Source of the DNA: Ampelomyces quisqualis
Taxonomy: Eukaryota > Ascomycota > Dothideomycetes > Pleosporales > Phaeosphaeriaceae
DNA: 64,000 nucleotides
Direction of reading: 5' to 3'
Assembly (NCBI GenBank): GCA_018398575.1
Contig: JAGTXZ010000008.1
Location: forward strand, 310,001-374,000
Part shown: in pieces, positions 35,257 through 46,161 of the stretch
Position numbering within the stretch: the stretch's first letter is position 1
Layout: every line of letters starts with the position of its first letter
Position numbers and translations under genes: made by a program
Notes under the pieces: model-generated
Seen by the model: only the letters and a program-made list of their open reading frames with translations
Told to the model about the DNA's origin: nothing
Database searches by the model: none

Positions 35257-36130
35257 GAGTAAACTGAAGTAGAGGGAGCTGCCAGGGAGCGAGAGAAATC
35301 GATGCACGATTGCGGACGAGGCGAAGGCTGGTGTTGGGGCACTCAATCGCTTGGATGAGAGTTATGGCAATCAGAGTCTGAATTGAAATATTTAAACAGT
35401 CGATCGATGAAAGAATGCGAACTGATAATACAGTAGGTGGACCAAGTTTACGCCACCCCTCGACCGACGTACTGCAGCTGGATAAAGCAATTTAGGGCCT
35501 TTTCGTAGGCGGTAGGATTCACAGCTCACTTTTAACCAATCGTGAAAAGCATAGCCATCTCCGATCAACATCAAATGCCGTTGTTCAATGGAGTCAGGCT
35601 AATCGTCCCTGCGGACTTGTGCAGGGCTTCTTTTACGTAGCTTGCGAATGCAACATGCAACATCCGGAAGAACCGGGGCCGGGGGATATATCTTCTTCCT
35701 CGTGCAGCCGCAGCCTGCAGGGCGATGAGGGACCTGGGACAGTACCTACACAACATATGGTCTGGATCTGAAGAGGAGATTTTCGCGTGACATGCTAGAG
35801 CGCCGGAGATGTGTGCCACGAATAGTACTCCGCACCGGTACTCTGTATTGCGCAGAAGAAGCGATCGCCGATACTGGGTATCCTCAGCTTGGGAAGGCCC
35901 ACGAGAAACGAGGGCAACGCGGAAAGCGACAGCACGAGCCGACAGCAGCACACGGGGACGCGGAAGCGGTCAAGTTGCCTAATGACAGTGAATCATGCAA
36001 ATGCAATGCGGGTTGGAGGAAGATACGGAGTACTGACTGACTGACTTCAGGCATCAACCCAACACTCTCCAACCAAGAGCGACGAGGACGAAAACGCCAT
36101 CTCTCGAACAGCTTTCACACAACACTACTC
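35257..36130. other. intergenic, 874 bp
   Basis: No supported gene. One TACGGAGTA word at 36024-36032. Composition shifts to AT-rich just after this stretch. Confidence 0.45.
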
Positions 36131-37735
36131 CACTAGCGAAGCAGCATCGCAACAAATGCGCGTGTCATGTTTAGAGATGGGCTCTTAGTATACAGTATCG
36201 GATACAGTTACGATACGATACGGAATATACAAGCTCCTAAATCTTAGATACAACGGCTTGTATTCGAAGCTGCGCACAGACTATTTTTTGCTACTGCGTT
36301 TCTCATGCGGAGTAATTTTGTAGCCCTGCTACTAGGCTCTAATTTTGCAGCAGATAAAGTAGAAGAAAGTTAAGTTAAAGAGGTAGATATACAAAGTACT
36401 CTGTAAACAAATAACTAACAGACAATGTACTTTATTAGCTAGGGTAAATATGTCAATTATTTCTTCTCTTTGTAGTTAGCGTTCCAATACTGTATACAGT
36501 ATCAAGTTAGTATGTGTTCTAATACAATACAGAATATACAAGTTTTTGGGCTCGCTTACAGTACTGTGGTACAAGGCAAAAGTAGTGTACCAGTAGGGTG
36601 GTGTGGGGCCCGGAATCTGGTATTTCGGCCTAACGCAGATCAGATGGAAGCTGTATCTTATTCACCACTAGACCTCAAGGAGTGTGACGTGGCAGCTGGG
36701 CAATGCTAAAAACATTGCATTCAATACAAATTAGTATGGGATAGCACGTAAGATTCATTCCATCTAGGTTTTGCAGCTCCGAAGCAGGGGACCCCTACTG
36801 GTACACTACTTTTGCCTTGTACCACAGTATAGACCTATCTCTAGTCGTGTTTGAACGAGTGTCACTCCCGGTCTGTAATCTTAGAAGCTGTTACACAGAC
36901 ACGGCTCAAATCTCCGAAAATGAGCGAGCAGTAGCAAATTGTACCGTAGAGGTACCTGAATTCCTACCAAACTCTGTCGTGATTGGCTCAAGGCCCCCGC
37001 AAAGCATCTAACTAGCTATATTTTAGTTACACTTGAGCCAGAAACCAGCCTTACCTATCCTACAGACTAAGACCTTTAGTAATTGTTTCGGATAAGGGGA
37101 AAGGAGGTCTCGGTTGAGACGTTATCAGACGCCACCAAGCCCAAATTAGCCAACCATCTCAATCTAAGATTTCTAAAATCCTGAACTTCTGTACCACATT
37201 TGAGCACCTCTCTGCCCACTTTTTTTTAACAGCAATTAATTTAGCGTGATTAAAATTTCAATTTTGTCTCCTACAACTAAGTTAAGTTTATGGTGCGTAG
37301 ATGACTTTAGAGGCGGTAAAGATGGCGAGTTGTGGGGGTGGGCAGCAGTCCCTATGGGGTGGGTAATAAGTTCTCCCTCTCGGTTGAAATTAGTGAGCTG
37401 CCAAATGCAGCTTGCGTCTTTTGTAATTACGCCTATGCAAATTCTTAGCATAGGAGATGATACGATACAGTACGGAGCACTCCGGACAGAGTAATCACAA
37501 TATTTTTGAGCTCGGTTACCGTATCAAGCCAAGTCTAGATCTACGGTAGTACGGAGTAGTGTATGTACCTAGATGCAGCATGTCATCCGCTACTCCAAGT
37601 ATAATATGGCCTAACACTGCAATCAAAGCAGTATCCGAGTGTCAACCGATAGAGAAGCAAACATTTGATCTGCTAGAATAAGTAGGAGCGTCACGGCCTC
37701 ATACCCGCCCCAGGTCGTATTACTATATTCTTGCT
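36131..37735. repeat. AT-rich block with diverged repeats, likely decayed mobile DNA
   Basis: Composition is clearly lower in GC than the flanks, and no long open frame survives. Related blocks recur: GTATACAGTATC at 36188 and 36492, each followed within about 40-50 bp by an ATAC-rich stretch and GAATATACAAG. The TTTTTG-GCTCG-TTAC series occurs at about 36543 and 37505. A MITE-like element is inserted at 36562-36829. Such blocks in Pezizomycotina usually are transposon remains altered by RIP; that origin is inferred from composition only. Confidence 0.55.
36562..36829. mobile_element. MITE-like element with 37-bp perfect terminal inverted repeats
   Basis: The left arm (36562-36598) starts TACTGTGGTACAAGGC. 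The right arm (36793-36829) is its exact reverse complement over 37 bases. Both outer ends are TA, so the element may be 36564-36827 with a TA target-site duplication, as in Tc1/mariner/pogo-type elements. The 194-bp interior has no open frame of note. It is non-autonomous and would need a transposase from elsewhere. Confidence 0.85.
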
Positions 37736-39199
37736 ATGCAGTTCTTTACATGTATCAACGCCCTCGCGGTTGCGGCAGTTCTACTACTTGCCAACGTTAC
37801 TCCTGTGGCATCGCGCACCTCTGATAACGCTGTCGCTGGACGGTACATTGTTCTACTCAAGCCAGACACTGTTGCTTCAATTGATGCGCATTACAATAAA
37901 GTCCGCAGTATTCACGCGCGCAACCTTCGTCGTAGGGGCAGTCGCGACTCTAGCACTGGTATAGTGCACAGATACCAGCTTGGCGAATTTATAGGCTATG
38001 CTGGATCGTTTGACAATTCTACTATAAAGGAACTTGAGGCGTTGCCTGAAGTAAGCTAAACTAAGTTCTGTAACCTGAATTTAAAGCGCAAAACTAAGAT
38101 TGCAGGTCCTTTCTGTTGAGCCAGATAGTAAGGTAAAGCTGAGCCTCATCGCAGTCCGTAAGTAGATAAAAGACGCTATTATAATTAAGTTGTTCACACT
38201 TTGAATAGAAAATCCCGCACCATGGAATCTTGCTCAACTATCACGCGGACTTGATAATCGGTCGGGAAACTCGCCTAAGCGAATATGGTATGCCTATGAC
38301 ACCACTGCTGGCAGAAATACTTTCTCATATGTCCTGGGTAACTTTATAATCAATCTCTACGTACGGAGTATGTTAGACACTAATCTTGCGGTTAGACTCT
38401 GGTATCCGCCTAGATCACGAAGAGTTTGGTGGCCGTGCAATCTTTGGCTACAACGCTGCAAAACATGACTCCTATAGTGACGATGATGAAGTAGGTCATG
38501 GAACGTAAGTTAAACCCTTTGCTTCTCTTCGCAACTATCTTATACTATTATAGTCAAGTTGCTGGTATTATTGGCGGAACCACCCATGGTGTAGCCAGGA
38601 AGACTATTCTCGTTTCCGTTAAAATTGGCGGAACCGATGAACCTTTTACTTCGGATGCCCTAAAAGGCCTTCATTGGGCTGTTAAAGACATTGTGAGCAA
38701 GAAACGCCAGAAGACTGCTGTTATTAACATTAGTCTTGCTGCCAATCAGCTATTAAGAGAGTGGGACCGTGCTATAACTGCGGCTTTCAATCATGGTGTG
38801 CTAGTCGTTGCAAGTGCTGGAAACGACAACAAGGATGCCGCAGGCACAGCACCCTGCCGCTCTCCTGAAACCATTTGCGTTGGATCCGTGCAACAACAAT
38901 TGCGCATCTCCCCTCACTCAAACTATGGTCCTGCAGTTAATGTTTATGCCCCAGGCACAGGCATACCGTCTGCTTACTTCAAGAGCAAAAAAGAATTCAT
39001 AACTGGTACCGGCACTTCTTTGGCTGCACCGCAAGTTGCTGGGCTAGTTTCGTACCTTCGTGGACTAGAGGGTCCTTCTACTGCTGCCGAAATCACAGCT
39101 AGGGTCTACGCCTTAGCTAAGGAAAATGTTGTTGGGGGTCTACCACATGGTAATAATAACTTGTTAGCCCATAACGGTGTGTTTAACGTTGTGCGTTAG
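37736..39199 (+). CDS. secreted subtilisin-like serine protease (S8, proteinase K-like)
   Basis: Five-exon model, 416 aa: 37736-38050, 38106-38157, 38209-38337, 38396-38504 and 38554-39199; introns 55, 51, 58 and 49 nt, all in phase. A signal peptide (FTCINALAVAAVLLLANVTP) is followed by an inhibitor I9 propeptide (GRYIVLLKPDTVAS, IKELEALPEVLSVEPDSKV). The triad is complete: Asp166 (VLDSGIRLDHEEF), His200 (GHGTQVAGIIGG) and Ser357 (GTGTSLAAPQVAG), with oxyanion Asn292 (SAGNDN). Secretion and extracellular proteolysis are expected. The gene is AT-richer than the core genes and sits between an AT-rich block and a decayed gene, yet has no stop or frameshift. Intron 3 contains one TACGGAGTA word. 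Confidence 0.9.
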
Positions 39200-39379
39200 C
39201 CAGGAAGGAAATTATCATCGATACACGAGAATCTAAATAGTATTGATATTCGTGAATCTAAGCTCCCCGGCTTCAATGACCTGGAAGGGCCAATATCTCC
39301 CCTTCTTACCCACATCATACTTCTTCTGAACCTCGCTGCTTCGTGGCAATCGAACAGCTGATATCGTCACGAGTATCAC

Positions 39380-40002
39380 TTACACTAGTGTCGTCGATTC
39401 GTATCTCGCTGCTGTAGAACTTGGAGCGCATCTGGCCATTGACGATGGAACCATCAGCGCCTTCCACCGTCGAACTTGATCCGCCGGTAGTCGGAACACA
39501 TCAAATGGATATTGGTCTGGCAAGACCCAGCTATGAAGACGAGCGATGAAGCGCAATCCGCCAATCTCTGGCTTAGAAGTCGTGTGCGTCGCCATGCAAA
39601 TCGCCGGATCACCGATCTGGACGAGCATATAATGTGCTAAGGTGGATGCGGTACATGTAACCTTGATGTATTGTTCACTGATGTTCTCGTACTTGACGGT
39701 GGCTGAACCAAGACCATAAGGGAGGTGCGTTCAAGTACACGGGTACTGGAGTTCTTCGTCACGGTACTTGATGAACTTGATATCGTAGCTTTTCGAGTTC
39801 ACTGTCAACATCAAAGTGTTCGATGCACCAGCTTTAGCGGTGATTGTGTCGCCGCTCTGAGAAGCGCCGAAAGCTAGGAACATGCATTAGCGATAGGAGC
39901 AGACATCACCCCACACAGTGCCTACTACTTACCCGCCAGGGCTGAAGGGAAAGCAGCCACATCCAGAAGGGCGATTTGGAAGGACTTAGCGAACCAGAAC
40001 AA
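39380..40002 (-). pseudogene. decayed gene for a small secreted protein (tentative)
   Basis: Protein-like segments on the minus strand occur in different frames. Near 40000-39935 is a signal-like FAKSFQIALLDVAAFPSALA lacking an ATG (it opens TTG TTC TGG). After a probable intron (GTAAGT donor near 39935, TAG acceptor near 39875) comes GASQSGDTITAKAGASNTLM, which runs to a TGA at 39731-39733. Another frame gives GLGSATVKYENISEQYIKVT down to about 39500, and a third gives VEGADGSIVNGQMRSKFYSS near 39400. A 36-nt intron could bridge the first break but would be unusually short. No family is recognised. Confidence 0.4.
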
Positions 40003-40612
40003 AGGAAGTTAACCCTGGAATCCAAGCTTCATTCGCAGTCCTAACAAACATCCCAAGTAATTCGCTCCCAAATCTGTGCAGTGCTCTTGAATATCGTTAT
40101 CGATTTGCACATCCATGTACCTGCAACGGCACGAAATCCAGAAGAAGCTTTCGCACGACTTCGAAGCTCGTCCATGATAAGGGCGGAGAGAGAAGAGCTT
40201 CGTCCACCATCTCTTGATTATCTTGTCTCGATTCCCGATACAACTTCAACCCAAGGTCACTATTTTCTGCAAATGAGTGGTGCCAGCCACGCAGATAGGA
40301 ACCTGGTGTGCATCAAATATTCGTGAAAACAGGCACTTTGGAAGTCTTGGCAAGGATATGAATTGCACAGGTTTCGGCACAACACTTAAACCGAGAAGCA
40401 AGTACAAATTTTTCATAGTGAGAGTAAGAGTCATTAGCTAATGAACGCCTGGAGAACATGGGAGGAAAGTCGGATACCGATATCGATGCGGAGAGACCAT
40501 ATCAGTCGCTCTAGTAAGCTCAGTTCCCCACAGGAGACAGCGGGAGCGATGGTCCACAAAACGATCATATAGAGTGCGCAAAAACCGCGATGCGCCGGCC
40601 ATCTTCAAACCC
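40003..40612. other. intergenic, 610 bp
   Basis: No gene supported; 3' flank of the aldolase-like gene. Confidence 0.4.
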
Positions 40613-41636
40613 TCAATCATCGCCTTTGGGACAATCGTTATCGTAGAGAGGATTAGCCTCCACCTCACGCGACCAGAGTGCCCAAGGTCTGCCGACTGTG
40701 CCCTGCAATGATTCCCACGTGTCGGCGCACTCCCTGTCGCTCAGGTACTTCAAGTCACCCTCCGTCTTGGCCTTCCCAGATTTGATGTTACCATCACCCT
40801 GGACGTTCACTTTGCCTTCGATGGTGTGACCGAAATGTGCATTGTGAATCGCTAGCGCCGTGGTCTGTGTCTTGGCGGCTTCTCGTGTGTATATCGATTG
40901 GTACACGGCTTCTTCGATGCCGCGAGCTACTGTTGTGAAACCATGGCCTTGCTGAAGGACTACCGCATGCTCAGGCTCGAGGGGTTCTTCTCCTTGTGAG
41001 CCGCCAACTTGCGAAGGCAGCGCAGATCGGACTTTGGAGATGATGAAGCCAGCGCTTGTGGCCGGTTTAAAGGTGGAAGCCAAAGAGGCGCCGAGCGTCG
41101 AGTCGCAGACAAGGAAGTCATGCTTACTACCAGAAGGGTAATGGCTGGATGCGTCCCATACTGGAATGTCTTGGCCTGTTTAGAGCCATGTTAGGCGTGT
41201 GCAGACGTGTCGGCTACGGGCTGCCCAACGTACCCAAGAAACCGGCCATGTGAATTGTGCTTCTCAGGGGCACACCACTGACCGTGTATGGCAATACATC
41301 GCCAGCATGGCTATGTACTACGCTGTTCACAGTAGGAAACCTCTTGTATATTTCGCTGTGGATGTGTCGCTCCAAATAACCAGGCTTGGCGTTTTTCTCG
41401 ATTGGTTCCGCAGAGTCCACCTTGTACTCGACAAGGTCGTCCGGAGAGCTCACCAGGGCTGGTGGCATGTTACAAGGCATCCAAAAGGTCGCTGATTTAT
41501 CTGGACTGCGTACAGAAATGTGCCCATACGCATCGAAGATGCCGTGGTGGTGGAGAATGTGGCAGGCCGTGACCAGACCACTGAACAGGTCTTCAAGGCC
41601 GACCTTTTCGCGTTTTGGGAAGTATCCAGTGGACAT
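40613..41636 (-). CDS. class II aldolase/adducin domain protein
   Basis: Two-exon model, 321 aa: exons 41636-41234 and 41175-40613, intron 58 nt. The domain shows FDAYGHISVRSPD, the phosphate-side region, ERHIHSEIYKRFPTVNSVVHSHAGD with the HxH zinc pair, IHMAGFLGQDIPVWDASSHY across the splice, and LQQGHGFTTVARGIEEAVYQ with the third zinc-ligand His. Bacterial relatives include L-fuculose-phosphate aldolase, but fungal members are often of unknown substrate and lie among secondary-metabolism or sugar genes. No neighbour here suggests a pathway. The start ATG at 41636 gives MSTGYFPKREKVGLEDL. Confidence 0.85.
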
Positions 41637-42444
41637 TGTCAGTTGAAGGGTTTGGCAGAAGCATGGCTAGAAGGATCTGTAGTTGTATATGCCGGTGTTT
41701 CTTCTTGTTGGTGGTCGATGACGTGCGCTGCGACACGCGGGGAAGAATGAGGCGCGGAGATGGATCGGATCTCGGTTCGTTTCACTAAGAACACCGGCAG
41801 TATGTCATCAATAACCATATCCCCTCCTCTATCCCTGCATCTATCAACGACATTCGTCGCATCGCTCGGACATGCGACCGAGGCGAACTTGCACATTCGT
41901 CTCGTCCTGTCCAGTCATTAGGACTGGGTTTTGATGCCAAAAATGTCGATCCCTTGCATTCCATCGCTTCTCGAAACATACCTGAGTCTACCATGGGTGT
42001 TCAGTCACATCGGGTCATTTTTACTCGATCGTGCGGAAACGGAAGCTGATGGGCATGAGTACCGTATCTCTCAGCATTTGCTAATCGATGAGGTGTATAG
42101 AAGCAGGTGTCGAAAGAATCATACCATTCAGCAGGTTTGCGATCGAACAAGCTCACTTTGATCTATTTATATCAGTATATATCAAGCTTCTGGTACCACT
42201 GCGTATGTATCGCACAGGTAGTCCTTATGCCAAACATGTTGCCTCCCACTGTCCATCGCTTCCCTATATCTCTCACCTTCACATCGCTCACCGTTGAATT
42301 GTCTCTCACCTCCCAGTTCTTCTCACCGCTTTATAATTAGGGACTGCGTTAAATACACCAATACTGCACAGCAGACCTCGCTCGGCTCTTTCGTCCTACA
42401 TCCTTCATCCTTGTATTGTTTCCAAACTGCCCTCGACTGCTAAA
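41637..42444. other. intergenic, 808 bp
   Basis: No gene supported. CT-rich and TATA-like sequence near 42330-42345 precedes the decayed gene that follows. Confidence 0.4.
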
Positions 42445-43140
42445 ATTAACACGGCCTTGCGGCAGCAAAAATCGCCGCTTGTCACGATATCGCCACTCAG
42501 AATGCGCCAGCTCATTTCACAGCCAGGATTCAATTCTACATCGAGGCTCTGAAAGGCAAGCTCGCGCACAAGTTCAGTGCGTAAGGTAAACCATTCAAGA
42601 GCTTTGAGCTCAGCGACGAAGATCTCGAAGGACTCAATCTCCAAGGTATCCAAACCGCTGGGCAAGATGCAATCGGCACCGAAGCCAGTGCTGTGGGTTT
42701 ACAGTTGATTATCGTGAGAAACGATGGATCATTGGTTTTGCAGTTCGAGGGAACCGATGGAGCGACCGCGCAATGGAACTTCAAAGGTCTACAGGAGACA
42801 AGTAGGGCATCCGGAATGTATGCATCGGTCGCCACCCAGACAAGCCTCGACACACACGTGGCTCGAGATGTATCGAGTAGCAGCCATAGACTCCTCACCG
42901 CAAAGTGCGAAGCTTACATCAACAGCCAAGGTGCCGAGATAACTTTGCTCACATGCGAGGGAAGAGACGGGAAACGATGGACGATCAACCGCGAGGGCGA
43001 GGAAAAGAATGATCTTGGTGAGTTGTTGAATCAGCAAGATTTTGTTTGATCCTTGCTGACTTCCAACAGCTTCCGAACCCGACTTACACGACCGAGCTGT
43101 TTCACAAGAAGTCATTCCAGCCAAGAGCCTGCCATCTAAG
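42445..43140 (+). pseudogene. decayed gene of unknown family (in-frame stop, no start codon)
   Basis: One frame reads GLAAAKIAACHDIATQNAPA and TARIQFYIEALKGKLAHKFSA, then a TAA at about 42584. It continues in the same frame with KPFKSFELSDEDLEGLNLQG, VGLQLIIVRNDGSLVLQFEG, LLTAKCEAYINSQGAEITLL and TCEGRDGKRWTINREGEE. A GTGAGT donor near 43018 and a CCAACAG acceptor near 43070 would join EEKNDL to ASEPDLHDRAVSQEVIPAK before TAG TAG at about 43140. No in-frame ATG exists before the TAA. The protein-like stretch on both sides of the stop argues for a recently lost gene. The family is unknown to me. Confidence 0.5.
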
Positions 43141-43180
43141 TAGTAGGAAGCGCGTCAGAGTCGAGGACTGTTCTCCAGTT

Positions 43181-43783
43181 ATGATATTACACGATCTTCC
43201 CCGATTCTTCTACTTGCCTGGGGAGATAACTACGAGTGCTTTGAAGCCCAGTAATCACAAGGTCGGCAGCCTGCGACTAGACCGCAAGACCGGAGAGTTT
43301 GGTTTTTGGGACAACGACGAGTGGTTCTCCGCTGAAGACATCAACCCCGATCCAAACAGTAAGCGCCTTTTCTTCGTCGTGCCGAAATCATCTGACATAT
43401 CCAGCCACATTGAATGGGGACCGTATTTGAGCATAAGGCGGTTGCGGATCCTGCAGGGTGTGACGCCAATATTTACGTCGTATCATTTTCCACGGGCTCA
43501 ACCCACTGGTGACGACACCGGGCAGCAATCATTGAATATTTCCGAGATCATAGACATCGAATGCTTCGTAAGAGAACTCAGAAAGTGCTTGCGGTCGGAG
43601 CCGATTGAGGAGGCGAACAAAGAAGACAGCGGGGCCGCGACACGTGCAGATTCCGAGAGGAGAAACAGCTATCATATGGCGTTGAAACGAGCAAATGGCA
43701 TGCTGACCTTGCGACAAGAATGGAAATGGATGATAATCGAACGAGCGGAGAAAAGGCGTAGAGCAACTCTTCTGAAGAACTGA
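43181..43783 (+). CDS. hypothetical protein or 3' part of the preceding decayed gene
   Basis: Open frame of 201 codons from ATG 43181 (MILHDLPRFFYLPGEITTSA) with protein-like content: KVGSLRLDRKTGEFGFWDND, KRLFFVVPKSSDISSHIEWG, NISEIIDIECFVRELRKCL, and a basic C-terminus EWKWMIIERAEKRRRATLL. The same frame is open back to 43046, out of phase with the upstream decayed frame. It is therefore either an independent gene or the continuation after a frameshift. No family recognised. Confidence 0.45.
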   Translation: MILHDLPRFFYLPGEITTSALKPSNHKVGSLRLDRKTGEFGFWDNDEWFSAEDINPDPNSKRLFFVVPKSSDISSHIEWGPYLSIRRLRILQGVTPIFTSYHFPRAQPTGDDTGQQSLNISEIIDIECFVRELRKCLRSEPIEEANKEDSGAATRADSERRNSYHMALKRANGMLTLRQEWKWMIIERAEKRRRATLLKN

Positions 43784-44124
43784 AACATGGTTTGAGTCGT
43801 ATGGGAGACCGTGGAACAAGTGCAGACAGCCATCTGGAAGCACGCAACAACATCATTGTATTCACTAAATAAGTACCTTTAATGAGCGTCGGGGGGTTGC
43901 TGGTATAATGAAGGGTTCGAAATGCTTCAGCTGCAGGTGTTGAACTCCAGCACTCAAAACGAAAATCCTGGAAGTGTGGTTTCTGGCGGGCAAATCGCTA
44001 CGAGTCAAGTCAAAGGGTCACTCTAATCGACGAGTCCCAACGAGTTCAGCACGGTCATATAGCTGGCGAACACGATCGGAGAATTGTACCGTGCTGTGCG
44101 AGTAGTATCTGGAAAACCAAGTGC
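43784..44124. other. intergenic, 341 bp
   Basis: Nothing supported. Confidence 0.4.
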
Positions 44125-44811
44125 CTACTTCAGCACGGCCGCTCTGAAACGATTGTGCTTTTTCTCGACGTGAGAGGGTTCTTGGACGGAAAATAATAGC
44201 TTGGAGGAACCAGAGGATCGAATCTTAGTGGCTTTCAGCATAATGGATTCGAAATCGACGACATGTTCATTATTTTGGCACTGGTAGGCACAATCATATT
44301 GGTCTCGTAACATGAAGCTTCTGAAACACAATTGAAGTTCCCGCTCCGGTTGACCGCTGTTATTCTGCTCGCCAAACAGAGACATAGCTGGTTGAGTGAT
44401 TGACACAACACTTGTACCCAAGCATCGGCTGACCATATTCTCTAATGCCACAGGATAGAAACGTAAGTTCGAGCCTACGTCTAAGATCGGCATGACGACG
44501 AAAGTACTTTTCACATAGGCTGCGACGTTCACCAGGTTGTCACTTCACTGCTTCTACTACAGGCTGGTCTCGACAATGGGCGAAACATGGTTCAGATGGC
44601 TGATACCTGCAAATCCACCAACAATATTGTTCCCTCCAGCCATGAGGTGGACGTCAGAAATCGAGCTTGAGATTACTCCTGCAAGTGATCGGAATTCCAA
44701 ACGCTTCTAAGTTCTCACACCAACCTGCGGTACGCATGGACAGCCACCCGAAATCACCATTACCATCAGAATAAGCAGCGTCTTCAAACTTCCGGTCACA
44801 TGTGGCTCCAT
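44125..44811 (-). pseudogene. possible decayed secreted-protein gene
   Basis: From ATG 44811 a frame reads EPHVTGSLKTLLILMVMVIS, signal-peptide-like. A second frame gives VISSSISDVHLMAGGNNIVG, which ends at a TAG near 44568. A third, from 44532 (GTG, no ATG), gives VNVAAYVKSTFVVMPILDV, LENMVSRCLGTSVVSITQPA and DQYDCAYQCQNNEHVVDFES, ending at 44125. I cannot link these with acceptable introns, so decay is more likely than a working gene. Family unknown. Confidence 0.3.
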
Positions 44812-45486
44812 TGCTGCTGCCTTGGAAATATATGATGCGTGCACAAAATGTACGATTCACGACGTTCGTTCCCTCATTACAGGAGTCACTGAGCCTCAGT
44901 TCTCCCTATAAATCCATGATGCCATTCTTCTAACTGTCTGAATCTAGATTCTCTGAAATTAGAATGCTAATATACCAGGTGGTGGATTGTCATTTGGGAA
45001 GTCAGGAATCCGATCAGGCTCAACCAATACCAGTCTTTTACAATATCACAGGAGCATTTTCAGACAAGGAGAGGCATTCATGGTACAAGCAAGCTGAAAT
45101 GTCTTAGCACTACAGCCCTCGTTGTTAATGTGCATGGTCCTCACAGCGGACGCCAACGACTAGCGAAGGACACGCCTACGTATCTCTATTTCTGACCATT
45201 ACACTCCACAGACCGCAAGTTCCAAGGCCGCATCAAGGCAATATCACCAGATAACTATCTAGAGGATACAAGATTCCTTACACAAGCCCTCTCATACATG
45301 CCGAACAGAATGTCGAGAACCTTCGCAGGACCAGAAAGAGCAAATCGAAGACCACAATCCTCTATACGAACGGCGGCCTCAATGCGACAACGGAGATAGA
45401 GGAGAAATTATACGACTCCTAACTCCACGAAGAACAATGAACTGGAAAGCACAGGACCTCCATCCATCCCCTACGCTACTACGCGC
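44812..45486. other. intergenic, 675 bp
   Basis: No gene supported. Confidence 0.4.
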
Positions 45487-46161
45487 CTATCCACGACGCC
45501 ACCCACTCAGCGGTCTCCAATCCCCCGTCTTCGCCCTCTTGACCTTAGAACACCGAATCCAACTCTCCTCCTCGCTCTCCTTCTTTTGATCCAGCCAGAA
45601 CCCATCATCGCCCCAGAAACTATCCCGCTGTCCTACCTCGCGTGACCGCGAGCGGCATCGTGACCGCTCACGAGTTTCCCAACCCTCATCGACCCACTTC
45701 TCCTTGCGACGGAACATGTCTCCTGGCCAGATGTGAGTCTCATGATGGTGGTGGTGGTGGGGAGATGAAGGTCGCGGCCGAGAAAATGTCGCAGCGAGTT
45801 TCAGACGGAATGCTCTTTCTTCAGGGTCAGATCTCATACAGTCGTCACCGTCGTCGCAAAGACGTTGGTACAAGCTACTGTGTTTGTATGGCTTGTCTTC
45901 CTCGCGGTATTCGCTCTTGTGCCGGTCACTCCAGATGTTATAGCGCTCAAGTTGGCTGGGTTGGTTGCGGATGGTGAGGGCGCGAGACGTTTTGATAGGT
46001 CTGTGAGACGAAGAGTACGGGTAGTCATCTTGGTCATCTTCTTCGTCGTCGGAAAGATTGAGGAAACGCGTGCGCTTTGTGTCGCGGCGGATGATGGATC
46101 GGAGTGGTGGTGAAGGGGAGCGTTCGCGGGTGCGCGTGTGCGAAAGATGGAGGTAAGACAT
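45487..46161 (-). CDS. conserved hypothetical protein, charged
   Basis: Single exon, 224 aa, ATG at 46161. Strongly charged: an Asp/Glu run (LSDDEEDDQDDYPYSSS), a His run of six before ETHIWPGDMFRRKEKWVDEG, and an Arg/Ser segment (RERSRCRSRSREVGQRDSF) followed by FWGDDGFW and a basic tail. No signal peptide or membrane span. Arg/Ser repeats may point to an RNA-associated nuclear protein, but this is inference from composition. No family is recognised. Confidence 0.6.
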   Translation of the reverse strand: MSYLHLSHTRTRERSPSPPLRSIIRRDTKRTRFLNLSDDEEDDQDDYPYSSSHRPIKTSRALTIRNQPSQLERYNIWSDRHKSEYREEDKPYKHSSLYQRLCDDGDDCMRSDPEERAFRLKLAATFSRPRPSSPHHHHHHETHIWPGDMFRRKEKWVDEGWETRERSRCRSRSREVGQRDSFWGDDGFWLDQKKESEEESWIRCSKVKRAKTGDWRPLSGWRRG

